Translations under genes and position numbers: made by a program
DNA from: CALAGJ01 sp964293305
Lineage (GTDB): Bacteria; Bacteroidota; Bacteroidia; Chitinophagales; Chitinophagaceae
Assembly (NCBI GenBank): GCA_964293305.1
Contig: CAXYYO010000026.1
Location: forward strand, 1 to 47,970
DNA length: 47,970 bases
Reading direction: 5' to 3'
The notes under the pieces: model-generated
Told to the model about the DNA's origin: nothing
Seen by the model: only the letters and a program-made list of their open reading frames with translations
The model's database searches: none
In this document: one piece after another, positions 18,693 to 27,731 of the stretch
Layout of the letters: the number at the start of each line of letters is the position of its first letter
Position numbering within the stretch: the stretch's first letter is position 1

Positions 18693-19173
18693 TAATGATG
18701 CAAATAAAAGTAATGCTCCTGTTATATAGGTATTGAATGATACAATAGTAGGGTTTGATTATAAGGATGAGCATATTCTATGATTTATTTATATCAAACT
18801 AACGATCCTTGCAAAGCCTGAGTATTGATCTATTCTCCTAAAAAAGTTATTCATTTTACTTCAATATGCTGGTCAGGATTATGGTTTTTATAGTCTAATA
18901 TTTGAAACATCCAACACACGATAGCCATCTTGTAATCTTGTATGAGTCGAATTGTTTTAACCTAAAATACCATTTTTTAGGTAAGGGGATTATCAATAAT
19001 TTTTATTTTCAAAGTCTTGTGTAAAGTTTTGTTGCTTCGTTTCACTCGCAATGATTTGTAGTGCTTACTCATTCCCCGCAGGGGTAAAATAATAGTTGAT
19101 AAAAGAGGGAAATTGCAGAGACTAATCATTTTAGCCTCAAACCCCCCATCTTTGCAATCATTAAATTTTTATT
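18693..19173. other. Divergent intergenic region, miaA / cystathionine enzyme
   Basis: About 480 bases without a gene. It contains an 8-bp hairpin ACCTAAAA/TTTTAGGT (18960-18967 with 18975-18982), a CCCC-GCA-GGGG palindrome (19074-19084) and a short stretch at 19031-19054 resembling a degenerate Bacteroidota interspersed repeat. CATCTTTG (19147-19154), one base off the -7 consensus, precedes the downstream gene. No SAM-type riboswitch was recognised despite the sulfur-amino-acid gene. Confidence 0.4.
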
Positions 19174-20313
19174 ATGAAACTTGCCACAAAATATATACAT
19201 GCCGGTGCTGAACCAGATGCTAGCACGGGTGCTATCATGACCCCAATTTTTCAAACCTCCACCTTTACACAGGAAGCTCCCGGAAAACACAAAGGTTATG
19301 AATATGCACGTAGTCAAAACCCTACACGTTTTGCACTAGAGAGGGCCTATGCAGCATTGGAAAATGCCAATCATGCGCTTGCTTTTAGCAGTGGTGTGGC
19401 GGCTACAGATGCTGTATTAAAATTGCTACAACCCGGAGATGAAATTCTAGCTGCCAATGATATGTATGGTGGTACTTATAGGCTATTTAGTAAGGTTTTT
19501 CAAAAATTTGGATTGAAGTTTACTTACATCAATACCACTGATATACATGCAGTAAAATCAGCTATTTCTACACATACAAAATTGGTTTGGTTAGAAACCC
19601 CTACAAATCCACTCATGAATATTACGGATATAGCAGCTGTGGCAGCACTTACTAAAGCGCATCAGATTTTGCTATGTGTTGATAATACTTTTGCATCTCC
19701 ATTTCTACAAAATCCGTTGGATCTGGGGGCAGATATTGTAATGCATTCTGCCACAAAATATTTGGGCGGACATAGTGATGTTATTCAAGGTTGTTTAATG
19801 ATGAATGATCAAGCACTGCGTGATGAATTATATTTTATACAAAAAAGTTGTGGAGCTGTGCCCGGTCCACAGGATTGTTTCTTAGTGCTGCGTGGCATTA
19901 AAACCCTACACCTGCGCATGGAGCGTCATTGTGAAAATGGTATTCGCATAGCACATTGGCTAAGGCAACATCCCGCAGTTGCAAAAGTGTATTGGCCCGG
20001 ATTTGAGGATCATCCACAATATGATATTGCTAAAAAACAGATGCGTGGTTTTGGTGGTATGATCAGTTTTGTATTGAAAAACGATACAGAAGAAGAAGCC
20101 CGCAGGGTATTATCATCCACACATATTTTTTCTTTAGCAGAGAGCCTCGGTGGTGTAGAATCGTTGATCAATCATCCGGCATCTATGACACATGCATCCA
20201 TACCAAGGGAGGAGCGCTTAAAAAATGGCCTTAGTGATGCTTTGATTCGCCTCAGCGTGGGAATAGAAGATGCTGATGATTTAATAGAAGATTTACAAAA
20301 TGCCATTGGCTAA
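19174..20313 (+). CDS. Cystathionine gamma-synthase / gamma-lyase family PLP enzyme
   Basis: A trans-sulfuration enzyme of the Cys/Met metabolism PLP family, which makes cystathionine from cysteine and an activated homoserine, or cleaves it. PLP-binding Lys195 lies in HSATKYLGGHSD. YARSQNPTR, ETPTNPLM and SLGGVESLINHPASMTH are family hallmarks. At 379 aa it is full length. The synthase and lyase cannot be separated by motif alone. The next gene starts 8 nt downstream, indicating co-transcription. Confidence 0.93.
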   Translation: MKLATKYIHAGAEPDASTGAIMTPIFQTSTFTQEAPGKHKGYEYARSQNPTRFALERAYAALENANHALAFSSGVAATDAVLKLLQPGDEILAANDMYGGTYRLFSKVFQKFGLKFTYINTTDIHAVKSAISTHTKLVWLETPTNPLMNITDIAAVAALTKAHQILLCVDNTFASPFLQNPLDLGADIVMHSATKYLGGHSDVIQGCLMMNDQALRDELYFIQKSCGAVPGPQDCFLVLRGIKTLHLRMERHCENGIRIAHWLRQHPAVAKVYWPGFEDHPQYDIAKKQMRGFGGMISFVLKNDTEEEARRVLSSTHIFSLAESLGGVESLINHPASMTHASIPREERLKNGLSDALIRLSVGIEDADDLIEDLQNAIG

Positions 20314-20321
20314 TATTCTCT

Positions 20322-20576
20322 ATGGTACTTGCAATAAACATAATGGGCTGGGTGGCATCCGTACTTATAGTGGGTGCCTATTTCTTAAATATTAAGGGTA
20401 AATTATCATCCACATCTCCATACTATATATGGGCTAATTTAGTAGGCGGAATATTTTTTATCATCAATACATTTTATTTAAAAGCATACCCATCCATGGC
20501 AGTAAATATTGTGTGGGTTATTATAGCGCTTGAAGCAGTTATTAGAAAAAAACCTGCCACAGATGCAGGATCCTGA
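20322..20576 (+). CDS. Small membrane protein, CBU_0592-like
   Basis: An 84-aa integral membrane protein with about three hydrophobic segments (residues 5-24, 36-53 and 58-74). The arrangement GWVASVLIVGAYFLN ... NLVGGIFFIINTFY ... NIVWVII resembles the CBU_0592 family of uncharacterised membrane proteins. It is sandwiched tightly between its neighbours: 8 nt after the PLP enzyme and overlapping the next ORF by 14 nt. Confidence 0.75.
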   Translation: MVLAINIMGWVASVLIVGAYFLNIKGKLSSTSPYYIWANLVGGIFFIINTFYLKAYPSMAVNIVWVIIALEAVIRKKPATDAGS

Positions 20577-21339
20577 GCTCATACATTTCCTCACTGAAAA
20601 AGCTGCTTACTATGAGCAGCCTGCATTTATAGAGAATGACCCCATTTGTATACCACATCATTATACATTACTGCAAGATGTAGAAATAAGTGCACTCTTT
20701 GCAGCCACTTTAGCATGGGGTAGTCGTGTTACAATCATCAATAATTGTAGAAAACTCATGCAGTTGATGGATGATGCACCATACCAGTTTATACGCTATC
20801 ACAATGAAAAAGAACGAAGTAGATTTTTGCATTTTGTTCATCGTACTTTCAATGCTACAGATCTTCTTGTGTTTATTGATTTTTTGCAAAAGCATTATCA
20901 GAAAAATGATAGTTTAGAACAAGCATTTACAGCAAATTTTTCGCAGCATGCGCTGAATATTGCACCGGCCCTCGATTATTTTTTTTCTTATTTTTTCCCT
21001 TCGGGGAATGATTACCCTTTACGCACTCAGAAGCACGTGGCTTCACCGGCAAAAAAATCTTCTTGCAAAAGACTCAATATGTTTTTGAGATGGATGGTGC
21101 GCTCCGCAGATAAAGGTGTGGACTTTGGATTATGGAAGAACATTTCCCCTGCTCAGCTGGTATGTCCTATTGATGTGCATGTAGGCCGGGTTTCTCAAAA
21201 GTTGGGATTAATACAAAGAAAACAAATAGATTGGCAAACAGCTATTACACTTACAAATGCCCTAAGAGAAATGGATTCTCAAGACCCTGTAAAATTTGAC
21301 TATGCCCTTTTTGGATTAGGAGTAGTTGAGAGCTTTTAA
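20563..21339 (+). CDS. TIGR02757 family protein
   Basis: A conserved Bacteroidota/epsilon-type family of unknown function (TIGR02757/DUF2400). Supporting segments are FIENDPICIPH, AATLAWGSRVTIINN, FVHRTFNATDLL, RTQKHVASP and KRLNMFLRWMVR. The frame is open from a TTG at 20530, but the ATG at 20563 places the conserved start correctly and gives 258 aa. It overlaps the preceding gene by 14 nt and shares its TTAA stop with convergent rpe. Confidence 0.88.
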   Translation: MQDPELIHFLTEKAAYYEQPAFIENDPICIPHHYTLLQDVEISALFAATLAWGSRVTIINNCRKLMQLMDDAPYQFIRYHNEKERSRFLHFVHRTFNATDLLVFIDFLQKHYQKNDSLEQAFTANFSQHALNIAPALDYFFSYFFPSGNDYPLRTQKHVASPAKKSSCKRLNMFLRWMVRSADKGVDFGLWKNISPAQLVCPIDVHVGRVSQKLGLIQRKQIDWQTAITLTNALREMDSQDPVKFDYALFGLGVVESF

Positions 21340-21992
21340 TGTTTGTTTATTTGCTTTAAGGCATCAATGGCTTCCAAAGGATTTTTTGCATTGAATACTG
21401 TACTGCCAGCTACTAAAACATCAGCACCTGCAGATACAATGTCTCCAGCATTTGCAAGAGTAACACCTCCATCAATCTCTATCTTTACTGAAAGATGAAG
21501 GCTATCAATCATTGCCCTTAGTTTTTCAATCTTTTTCAATGTATGTGGAATGAACTTTTGACCACCAAATCCCGGATTTACACTCATTAAGCATACCAGA
21601 TCAATGTCTTGCAGAATGTCTTCCAATACATGTACAGGTGTATGCGGATTTAGTGCCACACCTGCCTGCATACCCAATTCTTTTATTTGCTGAATATTTC
21701 TATGCAGATTATCACATACTTCATAGTGCACGGTTAGAATATCTGCTCCAGCCTCTTTAAAAGCAGGAGCCATCTTCTCCGGTTCTAGAATCATAAGGTG
21801 CACATCGCAAACTTTTGAAGTTGCTTTTCGGATATGCTCAATAATTGGAATACCAAAACTTATATTTGGTACAAAACGACCATCCATTACGTCTAAATGA
21901 AACCATTCTGCTGCACTATTATTTACTAATGTACAAGCAGATTCTAATTGTAAAAAATTGCAGGCTAAAAAGGAGGGTGCTACTATTGGCAT
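21336..21992 (-). CDS. rpe: Ribulose-phosphate 3-epimerase
   Basis: Interconverts ribulose-5-phosphate and xylulose-5-phosphate in the pentose phosphate pathway. It is a TIM barrel with the metal/catalytic residues His32 and Asp34 in FHLDVMDGRFVPN, His65 in DVHLMI and the later EIDGGV. MSVNPGFGGQ forms the phosphate-loop region. Length 218 aa is typical. Confidence 0.97.
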   Translation of the reverse strand: MPIVAPSFLACNFLQLESACTLVNNSAAEWFHLDVMDGRFVPNISFGIPIIEHIRKATSKVCDVHLMILEPEKMAPAFKEAGADILTVHYEVCDNLHRNIQQIKELGMQAGVALNPHTPVHVLEDILQDIDLVCLMSVNPGFGGQKFIPHTLKKIEKLRAMIDSLHLSVKIEIDGGVTLANAGDIVSAGADVLVAGSTVFNAKNPLEAIDALKQINKH

Positions 21993-22193
21993 AAATATTC
22001 TGTTAATTGATATTGCTGCAAATTAACTACAGGCTATGTGGATTCTAGTAAATTTTTATCCCCTAACTATGTATATAAAAAATTTGATATTCTTTGAAAT
22101 TGGGCCTTTATCCAAAAGAAAAAAGATTGAATCGCTTCAATCATACCTATAACATCAGCTTTTGCTGTTACATTTGTTTCTTAAACTATTGAT

Positions 22194-24131
22194 ATGCAAG
22201 CTTTGAAAAAAATGAGTTTTATATTTTTTTTAATAATTACAAAATCAGCTATTTCTCAATATTTGCCAAAGCCTGATAACCTTACGGCAATTGGTATTCC
22301 TTCTTTGCCCTTGTCCATTTTAAGAGATGTAAAACCATATACTGAAGCAAGGGCTGCTTCTATGGTAACCTGGCATCCTATACGGGAGGAAATAATGATG
22401 GCTACACGCTTTGCCAATACCAATCAATTGCACTATTTAAAAATGCCCGGTGGCGATAGAAAGCAAATGACATTTTTTGATGAGCCGGTTTCCAATGCCA
22501 TTTTTGAGCCTGTGCAAGGCAACTATTTTCTTTTTAGGAAAGATATTGGTGGCAATGAATTTGGTCAAATATTCAGATATGATATTTCCTCCAAAAAACT
22601 AACGCTACTTACAGATGGGGCACGCACTCAAAATGGAAGCATTACCTTCAACAAAAATGGATCCGCAATTTTATATACCAGCACGCTCCGCAATGGTAAA
22701 GACAGGGATATATACCGGATGGATCCTGCCAAGCCGGAAACTTCAAAAAAAATACTAGAATTATCTGGTGGAGGTTGGACAATAGCAGACTGGAGTGATG
22801 ATGAAAAATATATATTGCTGAACAATAGTATTTCTGTAAATGAAACTAAAGTATGGCTATATGATATTGCGCAGCAAAAGCTTACACAAATATTGCCACT
22901 ATCCCAGGAAAGAACAGTTTATGATGCCCTTAAATTCTCTGCAGATAATAACTCATTTTATTTATTCACTAACAAAAACCGGGAATACAATGCCCCAGCA
23001 TTGTACAATATGCAAACACAGCAATTGTCCTTATTGGTTGATGATATAAATTGGGATATAGAAGACTATGCCATTAATGAAAGCCTCACTCTTGCCGCAT
23101 TTAAAACGAATGAAGCGGGTGCTTCAAAATTATATATCCAAAACCTTGCAACAAAAAAATATCAAGTAGTGCAGGGTTTGGGCACAGGTATCATTGGTGG
23201 TTTGGAATGGCATCCACAACAAGATCTACTGGGTTATACTTTTGGATATGCAAAATCATCGGCAGATGTATATGTGTACAGTCATGCAAACAAAACAATA
23301 CTGCGGTGGACGGAAAGTGAAACAGGTGGCATGTCATTGGATGAATTGAATGAGCCCAAACTTATAGAATGGAAAAGTTTTGATGACTTAAACATTAGTG
23401 GATTTCTCTATAAAGCAAATAAAAAATTTACAGGCAAAAGACCTGTTATCATTCAAATACATGGTGGACCGGAGGGTCAGAGCCAACCTGGCTTTATAAA
23501 TAGAAGTAATTATTATTTGAATGAATTAGGTATCAGCATTATTTATCCCAATGTGCGTGGTAGCACAGGTTTTGGAAAAACATTTACGGATATGGATAAT
23601 GGCCTCAACAGAGAATCTAGTGTAAAAGATATTGGTGCTTTGATTGACTGGATTGGCACACAGCCAGACCTAGATGCAGACCGCATAATGATAACAGGTG
23701 GCAGCTATGGTGGCTATATGACACTGGCCTGTGCATTTCATTATAACGATAAAATCAGGTGTGCATTAGATGTAGTAGGCATAAGTAATTTTAATACATT
23801 TTTAAAAAATACAGAAGCCTATAGGCAGGATTTAAGAAGGGTGGAATATGGGGATGAACGTGACCCAACAATGGCAGCATTTTTTGAAAAAATAGCACCA
23901 CTCAATAATGCTCATAAAATAACAAAACCTTTGTTTATAGTACAAGGCAAAAACGATCCTCGAGTACCATATACAGAAGCAGTACAAATGATGGAGAAAG
24001 TAGCTTCAAATGGTGGTACGGTATGGTATCTTGAAGCAGCAGACGAGGGTCATGGGTTTCAAAAAAAGCAAAATATAGATTATCAGTTTTATGCTACAGT
24101 CCATTTTATTCAACAATATCTATTAAACTGA
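22194..24131 (+). CDS. S9 family peptidase (prolyl oligopeptidase type), secreted
   Basis: A secreted serine peptidase: a signal peptide ending at about residue 21, a beta-propeller (about 45-380) with WD40/PD40-like blades, and a C-terminal alpha/beta hydrolase. The catalytic triad reads Ser504 in GGSYGGYM, Asp588 in NDPRVPY and His620 in DEGHGF. The GGPEG oxyanion segment precedes it. Probably cleaves peptides taken from outside the cell; exact specificity (DPP, acylaminoacyl or oligopeptidase) is not resolved. The next gene starts 6 nt after the stop. Confidence 0.94.
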   Translation: MQALKKMSFIFFLIITKSAISQYLPKPDNLTAIGIPSLPLSILRDVKPYTEARAASMVTWHPIREEIMMATRFANTNQLHYLKMPGGDRKQMTFFDEPVSNAIFEPVQGNYFLFRKDIGGNEFGQIFRYDISSKKLTLLTDGARTQNGSITFNKNGSAILYTSTLRNGKDRDIYRMDPAKPETSKKILELSGGGWTIADWSDDEKYILLNNSISVNETKVWLYDIAQQKLTQILPLSQERTVYDALKFSADNNSFYLFTNKNREYNAPALYNMQTQQLSLLVDDINWDIEDYAINESLTLAAFKTNEAGASKLYIQNLATKKYQVVQGLGTGIIGGLEWHPQQDLLGYTFGYAKSSADVYVYSHANKTILRWTESETGGMSLDELNEPKLIEWKSFDDLNISGFLYKANKKFTGKRPVIIQIHGGPEGQSQPGFINRSNYYLNELGISIIYPNVRGSTGFGKTFTDMDNGLNRESSVKDIGALIDWIGTQPDLDADRIMITGGSYGGYMTLACAFHYNDKIRCALDVVGISNFNTFLKNTEAYRQDLRRVEYGDERDPTMAAFFEKIAPLNNAHKITKPLFIVQGKNDPRVPYTEAVQMMEKVASNGGTVWYLEAADEGHGFQKKQNIDYQFYATVHFIQQYLLN

Positions 24132-24137
24132 AATTTT

Positions 24138-24599
24138 ATGCAAAGCAATGCAGCATCGGTGCAAGAATATATTGCATCATTACCTGAGGACAGGGCCAAA
24201 GCAATAGAGGCACTTCGAAAAATAATCAATAAAAATATACCAAAGGGCTTTAAAGAAGAAATGAGTTATGGAATGATTGGATTTGTGGTACCACATATTA
24301 TTTATCCGGCAGGTTATCATTGTAATTCAAAACTGCCATTGCCCTTTTTGAGTATTGCTTCGCAAAAAAATTTTATTGCTGTTTATCACATGGGTATTTA
24401 TGCAAATCCCGAATTATACAAATGGTTTATGGAAGCACATGCTAAAGCCTCCCCTAAAAAACTGGATATAGGCAAAAGCTGTATGCGCTATAAAAAACCG
24501 GAGGATATTCCATACCAATTGATTGGTGAACTTGCAGGAAAAATCACTCCAAGGGAGTGGATAGATTTATATGAATCTGCTTTTAGAAAAAAAGGATAG
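24138..24599 (+). CDS. DUF1801 domain protein
   Basis: A 153-aa cytosolic protein of the DUF1801 / YdhG-like fold. Characteristic are VQEYIASLPEDR at the N-terminus, KEEMSYGMIGF in the middle and KSCMRYKKPEDIP near the end. Bacterial relatives include frataxin-like iron chaperones, but the family role is not settled. It directly follows the S9 peptidase gene and is probably co-transcribed with it. Confidence 0.82.
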   Translation: MQSNAASVQEYIASLPEDRAKAIEALRKIINKNIPKGFKEEMSYGMIGFVVPHIIYPAGYHCNSKLPLPFLSIASQKNFIAVYHMGIYANPELYKWFMEAHAKASPKKLDIGKSCMRYKKPEDIPYQLIGELAGKITPREWIDLYESAFRKKG

Positions 24600-24739
24600 T
24601 GGAAGCTACGCCTATTTCACTATGTATTATTTAATCGATCTGTGTGGAGTATTATTACAGAATGATCTAAAAATCAGCTCATTTATTTTATTCCATGAAA
24701 AATGGAATTCTATATTTGAGCCGTAAACAATATAGAAAG

Positions 24740-25795
24740 ATGACTACCATAAAAGGCCCCGGTATTTTTCTTGCACAATTCATGGGAGATAAAGCTCCAT
24801 TCAGCAATCTGGAATCTATATGTTTATGGGCAGAGAGTTTAGGTTTTAAAGGAGTGCAACTCCCTACTTGGGATGAGCGTTGCATCAACTTAGAACTTGC
24901 AGCTGAAAGCAAGACCTATTGCGATGAGCTAAAAGGGTTGGTTAACAATTGTGGTTTGGAAATAACCGAATTGAGCACCCATTTACAAGGCCAGTTAGTT
25001 GCTGTAAATCCTGCTTACAATGAACTCTTTGATGCATTTGCCCCAGCATCAGTAAAAGGTAATGCAACAGCACGCACTGACTGGGCTATTCAACAATTAA
25101 AATATGCAGCAAAAGCATCACAAAATCTTGGCTTAGATGCACATGCTACTTTTAGCGGAGCCTTAATGTGGCAGATGGTTTATCCTTGGCCACAAAGACC
25201 TGCAGGGCTAGTACAATCAGGGTTTGAAGAATTGGCCAAAAGATGGCTGCCCATACTCAATACTTTTGATGAAAATGGAGTAGATGTATGTTATGAAATT
25301 CACCCCGGTGAGGATTTGCATGATGGCGTGAGTTATGAAATGTTTTTGGAAAAAGTGAAGCAGCATAAAAGGGCTTGTTTATTATATGATCCCTCACATT
25401 TTGTATTACAATGTCTGGATTATTTAGCTTACATTGATATTTATCATGAAAGAATAAAAATGTTTCATGTTAAAGATGCAGAGTTTAATCCTACAGGAAA
25501 GCAGGGTGTATATGGCGGTTATCAAAATTGGATTGATCGTGCAGGTCGTTTCAGATCTTTGGGAGATGGCCAGGTAAACTTTAAATCCATATTTAGTAAG
25601 TTGGCAAAATACAACTACAGCGGTTGGGCTGTAATGGAATGGGAATGTTGCTTAAAGCATCCGGAAACCGGAGCGGCTGAGGGTGCTGAATTTATCCAAA
25701 AGCATATTATACCTGTTACTGAAAAGGCATTTGATGATTTTGCCGCCGGAGGCGATGATTCCCTGCTCAATAGCAGAATTCTTGGCTTATCATAA
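24740..25795 (+). CDS. Sugar phosphate isomerase/epimerase-like TIM-barrel protein
   Basis: Xylose-isomerase-like TIM barrel (AP_endonuc_2 fold), about 351 aa. Metal-ligand candidates are in CYEIHPGEDLHDG, LYDPSHFV, MFHVKDAEF and VMEWE. The open frame starts at 24695, but the ATG at 24740 begins the conserved barrel (MTTIKGPGIFLAQF) and is preceded by a purine-rich stretch, so it is preferred. With the following cytochrome and DUF1080 genes it resembles clusters linked to 3-keto-sugar or inositol-type metabolism; the substrate is unknown. Confidence 0.85.
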   Translation: MTTIKGPGIFLAQFMGDKAPFSNLESICLWAESLGFKGVQLPTWDERCINLELAAESKTYCDELKGLVNNCGLEITELSTHLQGQLVAVNPAYNELFDAFAPASVKGNATARTDWAIQQLKYAAKASQNLGLDAHATFSGALMWQMVYPWPQRPAGLVQSGFEELAKRWLPILNTFDENGVDVCYEIHPGEDLHDGVSYEMFLEKVKQHKRACLLYDPSHFVLQCLDYLAYIDIYHERIKMFHVKDAEFNPTGKQGVYGGYQNWIDRAGRFRSLGDGQVNFKSIFSKLAKYNYSGWAVMEWECCLKHPETGAAEGAEFIQKHIIPVTEKAFDDFAAGGDDSLLNSRILGLS

Positions 25796-25827
25796 ATTAT
25801 ATGACTCACAAATTAAAAATAGAAAGA

Positions 25828-26214
25828 ATGAAAATGAAATGGATTATTTTGAGTGCAATTGCAGTATTCGTTTCCTGCGGTGAATCAGCACCAAATGAAG
25901 AAGCAGTAGCTGATGAAATAGCAAAAACTGAAACAGTTGATTTAAGCACAAACCCTGACTATGTAAAGGGTGTAGAACTCATTGGTAAAAGTGATTGCCT
26001 TACCTGTCATAAACTGGAAGAAAAATTGATTGGTCCTTCCTATAAAGAAGTAGCTACAAAATATGATAATACTCCTGAAAATATAAAGCTACTTGCAGGA
26101 AAAATTATAACAGGAGGAAAGGGTGTATGGGGAGAAGTGGAAATGACTGCACATCCTGATTTAAGCCAAGAAGATGCTGAGGCATTGGTGAAATATATTT
26201 TCCTTCAGAAATAA
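25828..26214 (+). CDS. c-type cytochrome lipoprotein
   Basis: A small periplasmic class I cytochrome c, likely an electron acceptor for a sugar or other periplasmic dehydrogenase. From the chosen ATG, a lipobox Cys17 in VFVSC anchors it to a membrane. The haem site is CLTCH (57-61), and a distal Met is likely in EVEMTAHP. The frame is open from an ATG at 25801, but that start would put nine polar residues before the signal sequence; the ATGs at 25828 and 25834 fit better. Spacing to the flanking genes is 32 and 12 nt. Confidence 0.88.
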   Translation: MKMKWIILSAIAVFVSCGESAPNEEAVADEIAKTETVDLSTNPDYVKGVELIGKSDCLTCHKLEEKLIGPSYKEVATKYDNTPENIKLLAGKIITGGKGVWGEVEMTAHPDLSQEDAEALVKYIFLQK

Positions 26215-26226
26215 AATCTTTGCTTT

Positions 26227-26952
26227 ATGAAATATTTAATTTGTGTATTATTTTTTGTAGGAGCCCTCGCTTCCTGCACTAATAATGAGCCTTCTATTGA
26301 TGAGGCAGAAACAGCCGTAAATGCCGATTCTGGTTGGATTTCATTATTTGATGGCAGCACCACAAATGGGTGGCATAGCTATGCAAAATCAACAGTAGGC
26401 AGTTCTTGGAAAGTAATGGATAGCGTACTCTATTTGGATACTTCAAATAGGAAAGATGGATCCATATCAGATGGTGGAGACCTTACCAGCAATGATGAAT
26501 ATGAAAATTTTCATCTTTCATTGGAGTGGAAAATATCCCCTGCGGGAAATAGTGGTATAATGTTTCATGTAAATGAAGATACTTCTAAATACAAAGCATC
26601 TTTTTGGACAGGCCCAGAGATGCAAATATTGGACAATAAACACCCAGATGCAACTGAAAAACACATGGCCGGAGATTTATATGATTTAATAGCATCCAAA
26701 CAAAGAAATGAAAAGCCTGCCGGCGAATGGAATCATGCAGCAATCATTTACAACAAAGGAAAATTAGAATTTTATCTCAATGAGGTAAATACGATAACAA
26801 CTTCTAAAGGGGATAGTACCTGGAATGCAATGGTAGCAGGTAGTAAGTTTACAGAATGGCCAGATTTTGGTACATTTTCAAAAGGACATATTGTATTGCA
26901 GGATCATGGCAACTTTGTAGCATTCAGAAATATAAAAATAAAAATCTTGTAA
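26227..26952 (+). CDS. DUF1080 (3-keto-disaccharide hydrolase family) lipoprotein
   Basis: A lipoprotein with lipobox ALASC17 followed by a concanavalin-like DUF1080 domain: WISLFDGSTTNGWHSY, FHLSLEWKISPAGNSGIMFHV and WNHAAIIYNKGKLEFYLNE. DUF1080 members have been shown to hydrolyse 3-keto-glycosides, which fits with the neighbouring isomerase-like protein and cytochrome. It is the last gene of the run and ends at a strong terminator. Confidence 0.93.
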   Translation: MKYLICVLFFVGALASCTNNEPSIDEAETAVNADSGWISLFDGSTTNGWHSYAKSTVGSSWKVMDSVLYLDTSNRKDGSISDGGDLTSNDEYENFHLSLEWKISPAGNSGIMFHVNEDTSKYKASFWTGPEMQILDNKHPDATEKHMAGDLYDLIASKQRNEKPAGEWNHAAIIYNKGKLEFYLNEVNTITTSKGDSTWNAMVAGSKFTEWPDFGTFSKGHIVLQDHGNFVAFRNIKIKIL

Positions 26953-26975
26953 ATTACTTTGCACTACGTGCAATG

Positions 26976-27009
26976 AAAAAGCCCCTGTCAATATAATTGG
27001 GGCTTTTTT
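26976..27009. terminator. Bidirectional terminator
   Basis: The 10-bp stem AAAAAGCCCC/GGGGCTTTTT (26976-26985 with 26999-27008) has T-runs on both strands. It serves the DUF1080 gene on the plus strand and the beta-barrel gene on the minus strand. Confidence 0.9.
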
Positions 27010-27026
27010 GATTTTAAGAAGGACTA

Positions 27027-27551
27027 TTATTTAAATCTTAAATTATATGTAGCGCCCACACCTGCATGCTGTATAGCACCACCCTCATTATCACCACGCA
27101 AAACATGATTATAATAACCAAAGAAATTAAAATCATAGTTATGGAATCCTACTTGTGGTCTTACATAAAACCCACCATCTGCATCTTCAATACCTGTTAA
27201 GAATGAATAACCTGCATCAGCACCTGCAAAAAATCCTTTGCTGGCAGGATAGTAGCGAAACATAGCACCAACAGGTATCAAGCCAAAATCTTTTAAAGAT
27301 TTTTTTGCGAAGAAATGATTGTAGCCGGTGGTAATACCCAGACCCAAATGAGGATTCAACAAGAACTGTCCTTTAACATCAAGACCAATAGTAAATGAAC
27401 TTACATCACCTACATTACCTACAGGAATACCTGCCATAATACCAGCTTTTAACCATGAGTTTTTTGTTGTTATTTCAGTGGTATTTTGTTGAGCAAAACT
27501 GCTACCTGCCATAAGGGCGGCAGCACTAAATAGGAAAAGTTTTTTAAGCAT
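27027..27551 (-). CDS. Outer membrane beta-barrel protein
   Basis: A 174-aa protein with a signal peptide cut after about residue 20 (GSSFA-Q). The rest is alternating strands with aromatic girdles, such as LGLGITTGYNHFF, GLIPVGAMFRYYP, FFAGADAGYSF and GVGATYNLRFK. This pattern fits the small OmpA/OmpW-like outer-membrane barrels of Bacteroidota. No ligand can be inferred. Confidence 0.85.
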   Translation of the reverse strand: MLKKLFLFSAAALMAGSSFAQQNTTEITTKNSWLKAGIMAGIPVGNVGDVSSFTIGLDVKGQFLLNPHLGLGITTGYNHFFAKKSLKDFGLIPVGAMFRYYPASKGFFAGADAGYSFLTGIEDADGGFYVRPQVGFHNYDFNFFGYYNHVLRGDNEGGAIQHAGVGATYNLRFK

Positions 27552-27731
27552 AATAGAATTTTAGCAGCACTTGTCAAATGGCATACCAAAATAGATATCT
27601 AAAGAAAAAATTATTCATACAAAATAGATCCTAAGCACATTGAGTATCATTTAAAATTTCATGGGGTCATGCATTTTTTATATCCACCACTACATTTTCT
27701 TTTTCATTTATTTGCAATCAAAGGAAATAGT

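Noticed and set aside
19085..19173. Searched for a SAM-type riboswitch before the cystathionine enzyme gene
   Set aside because: No recognisable SAM-I or SAM-II core was found.
20992..21012. TTTTTTCCCTTCGGG shared with 36081-36095 suggested a repeat
   Set aside because: One copy lies inside the conserved TIGR02757 coding sequence and similarity stops outside the small hairpin, so it is probably coincidental.
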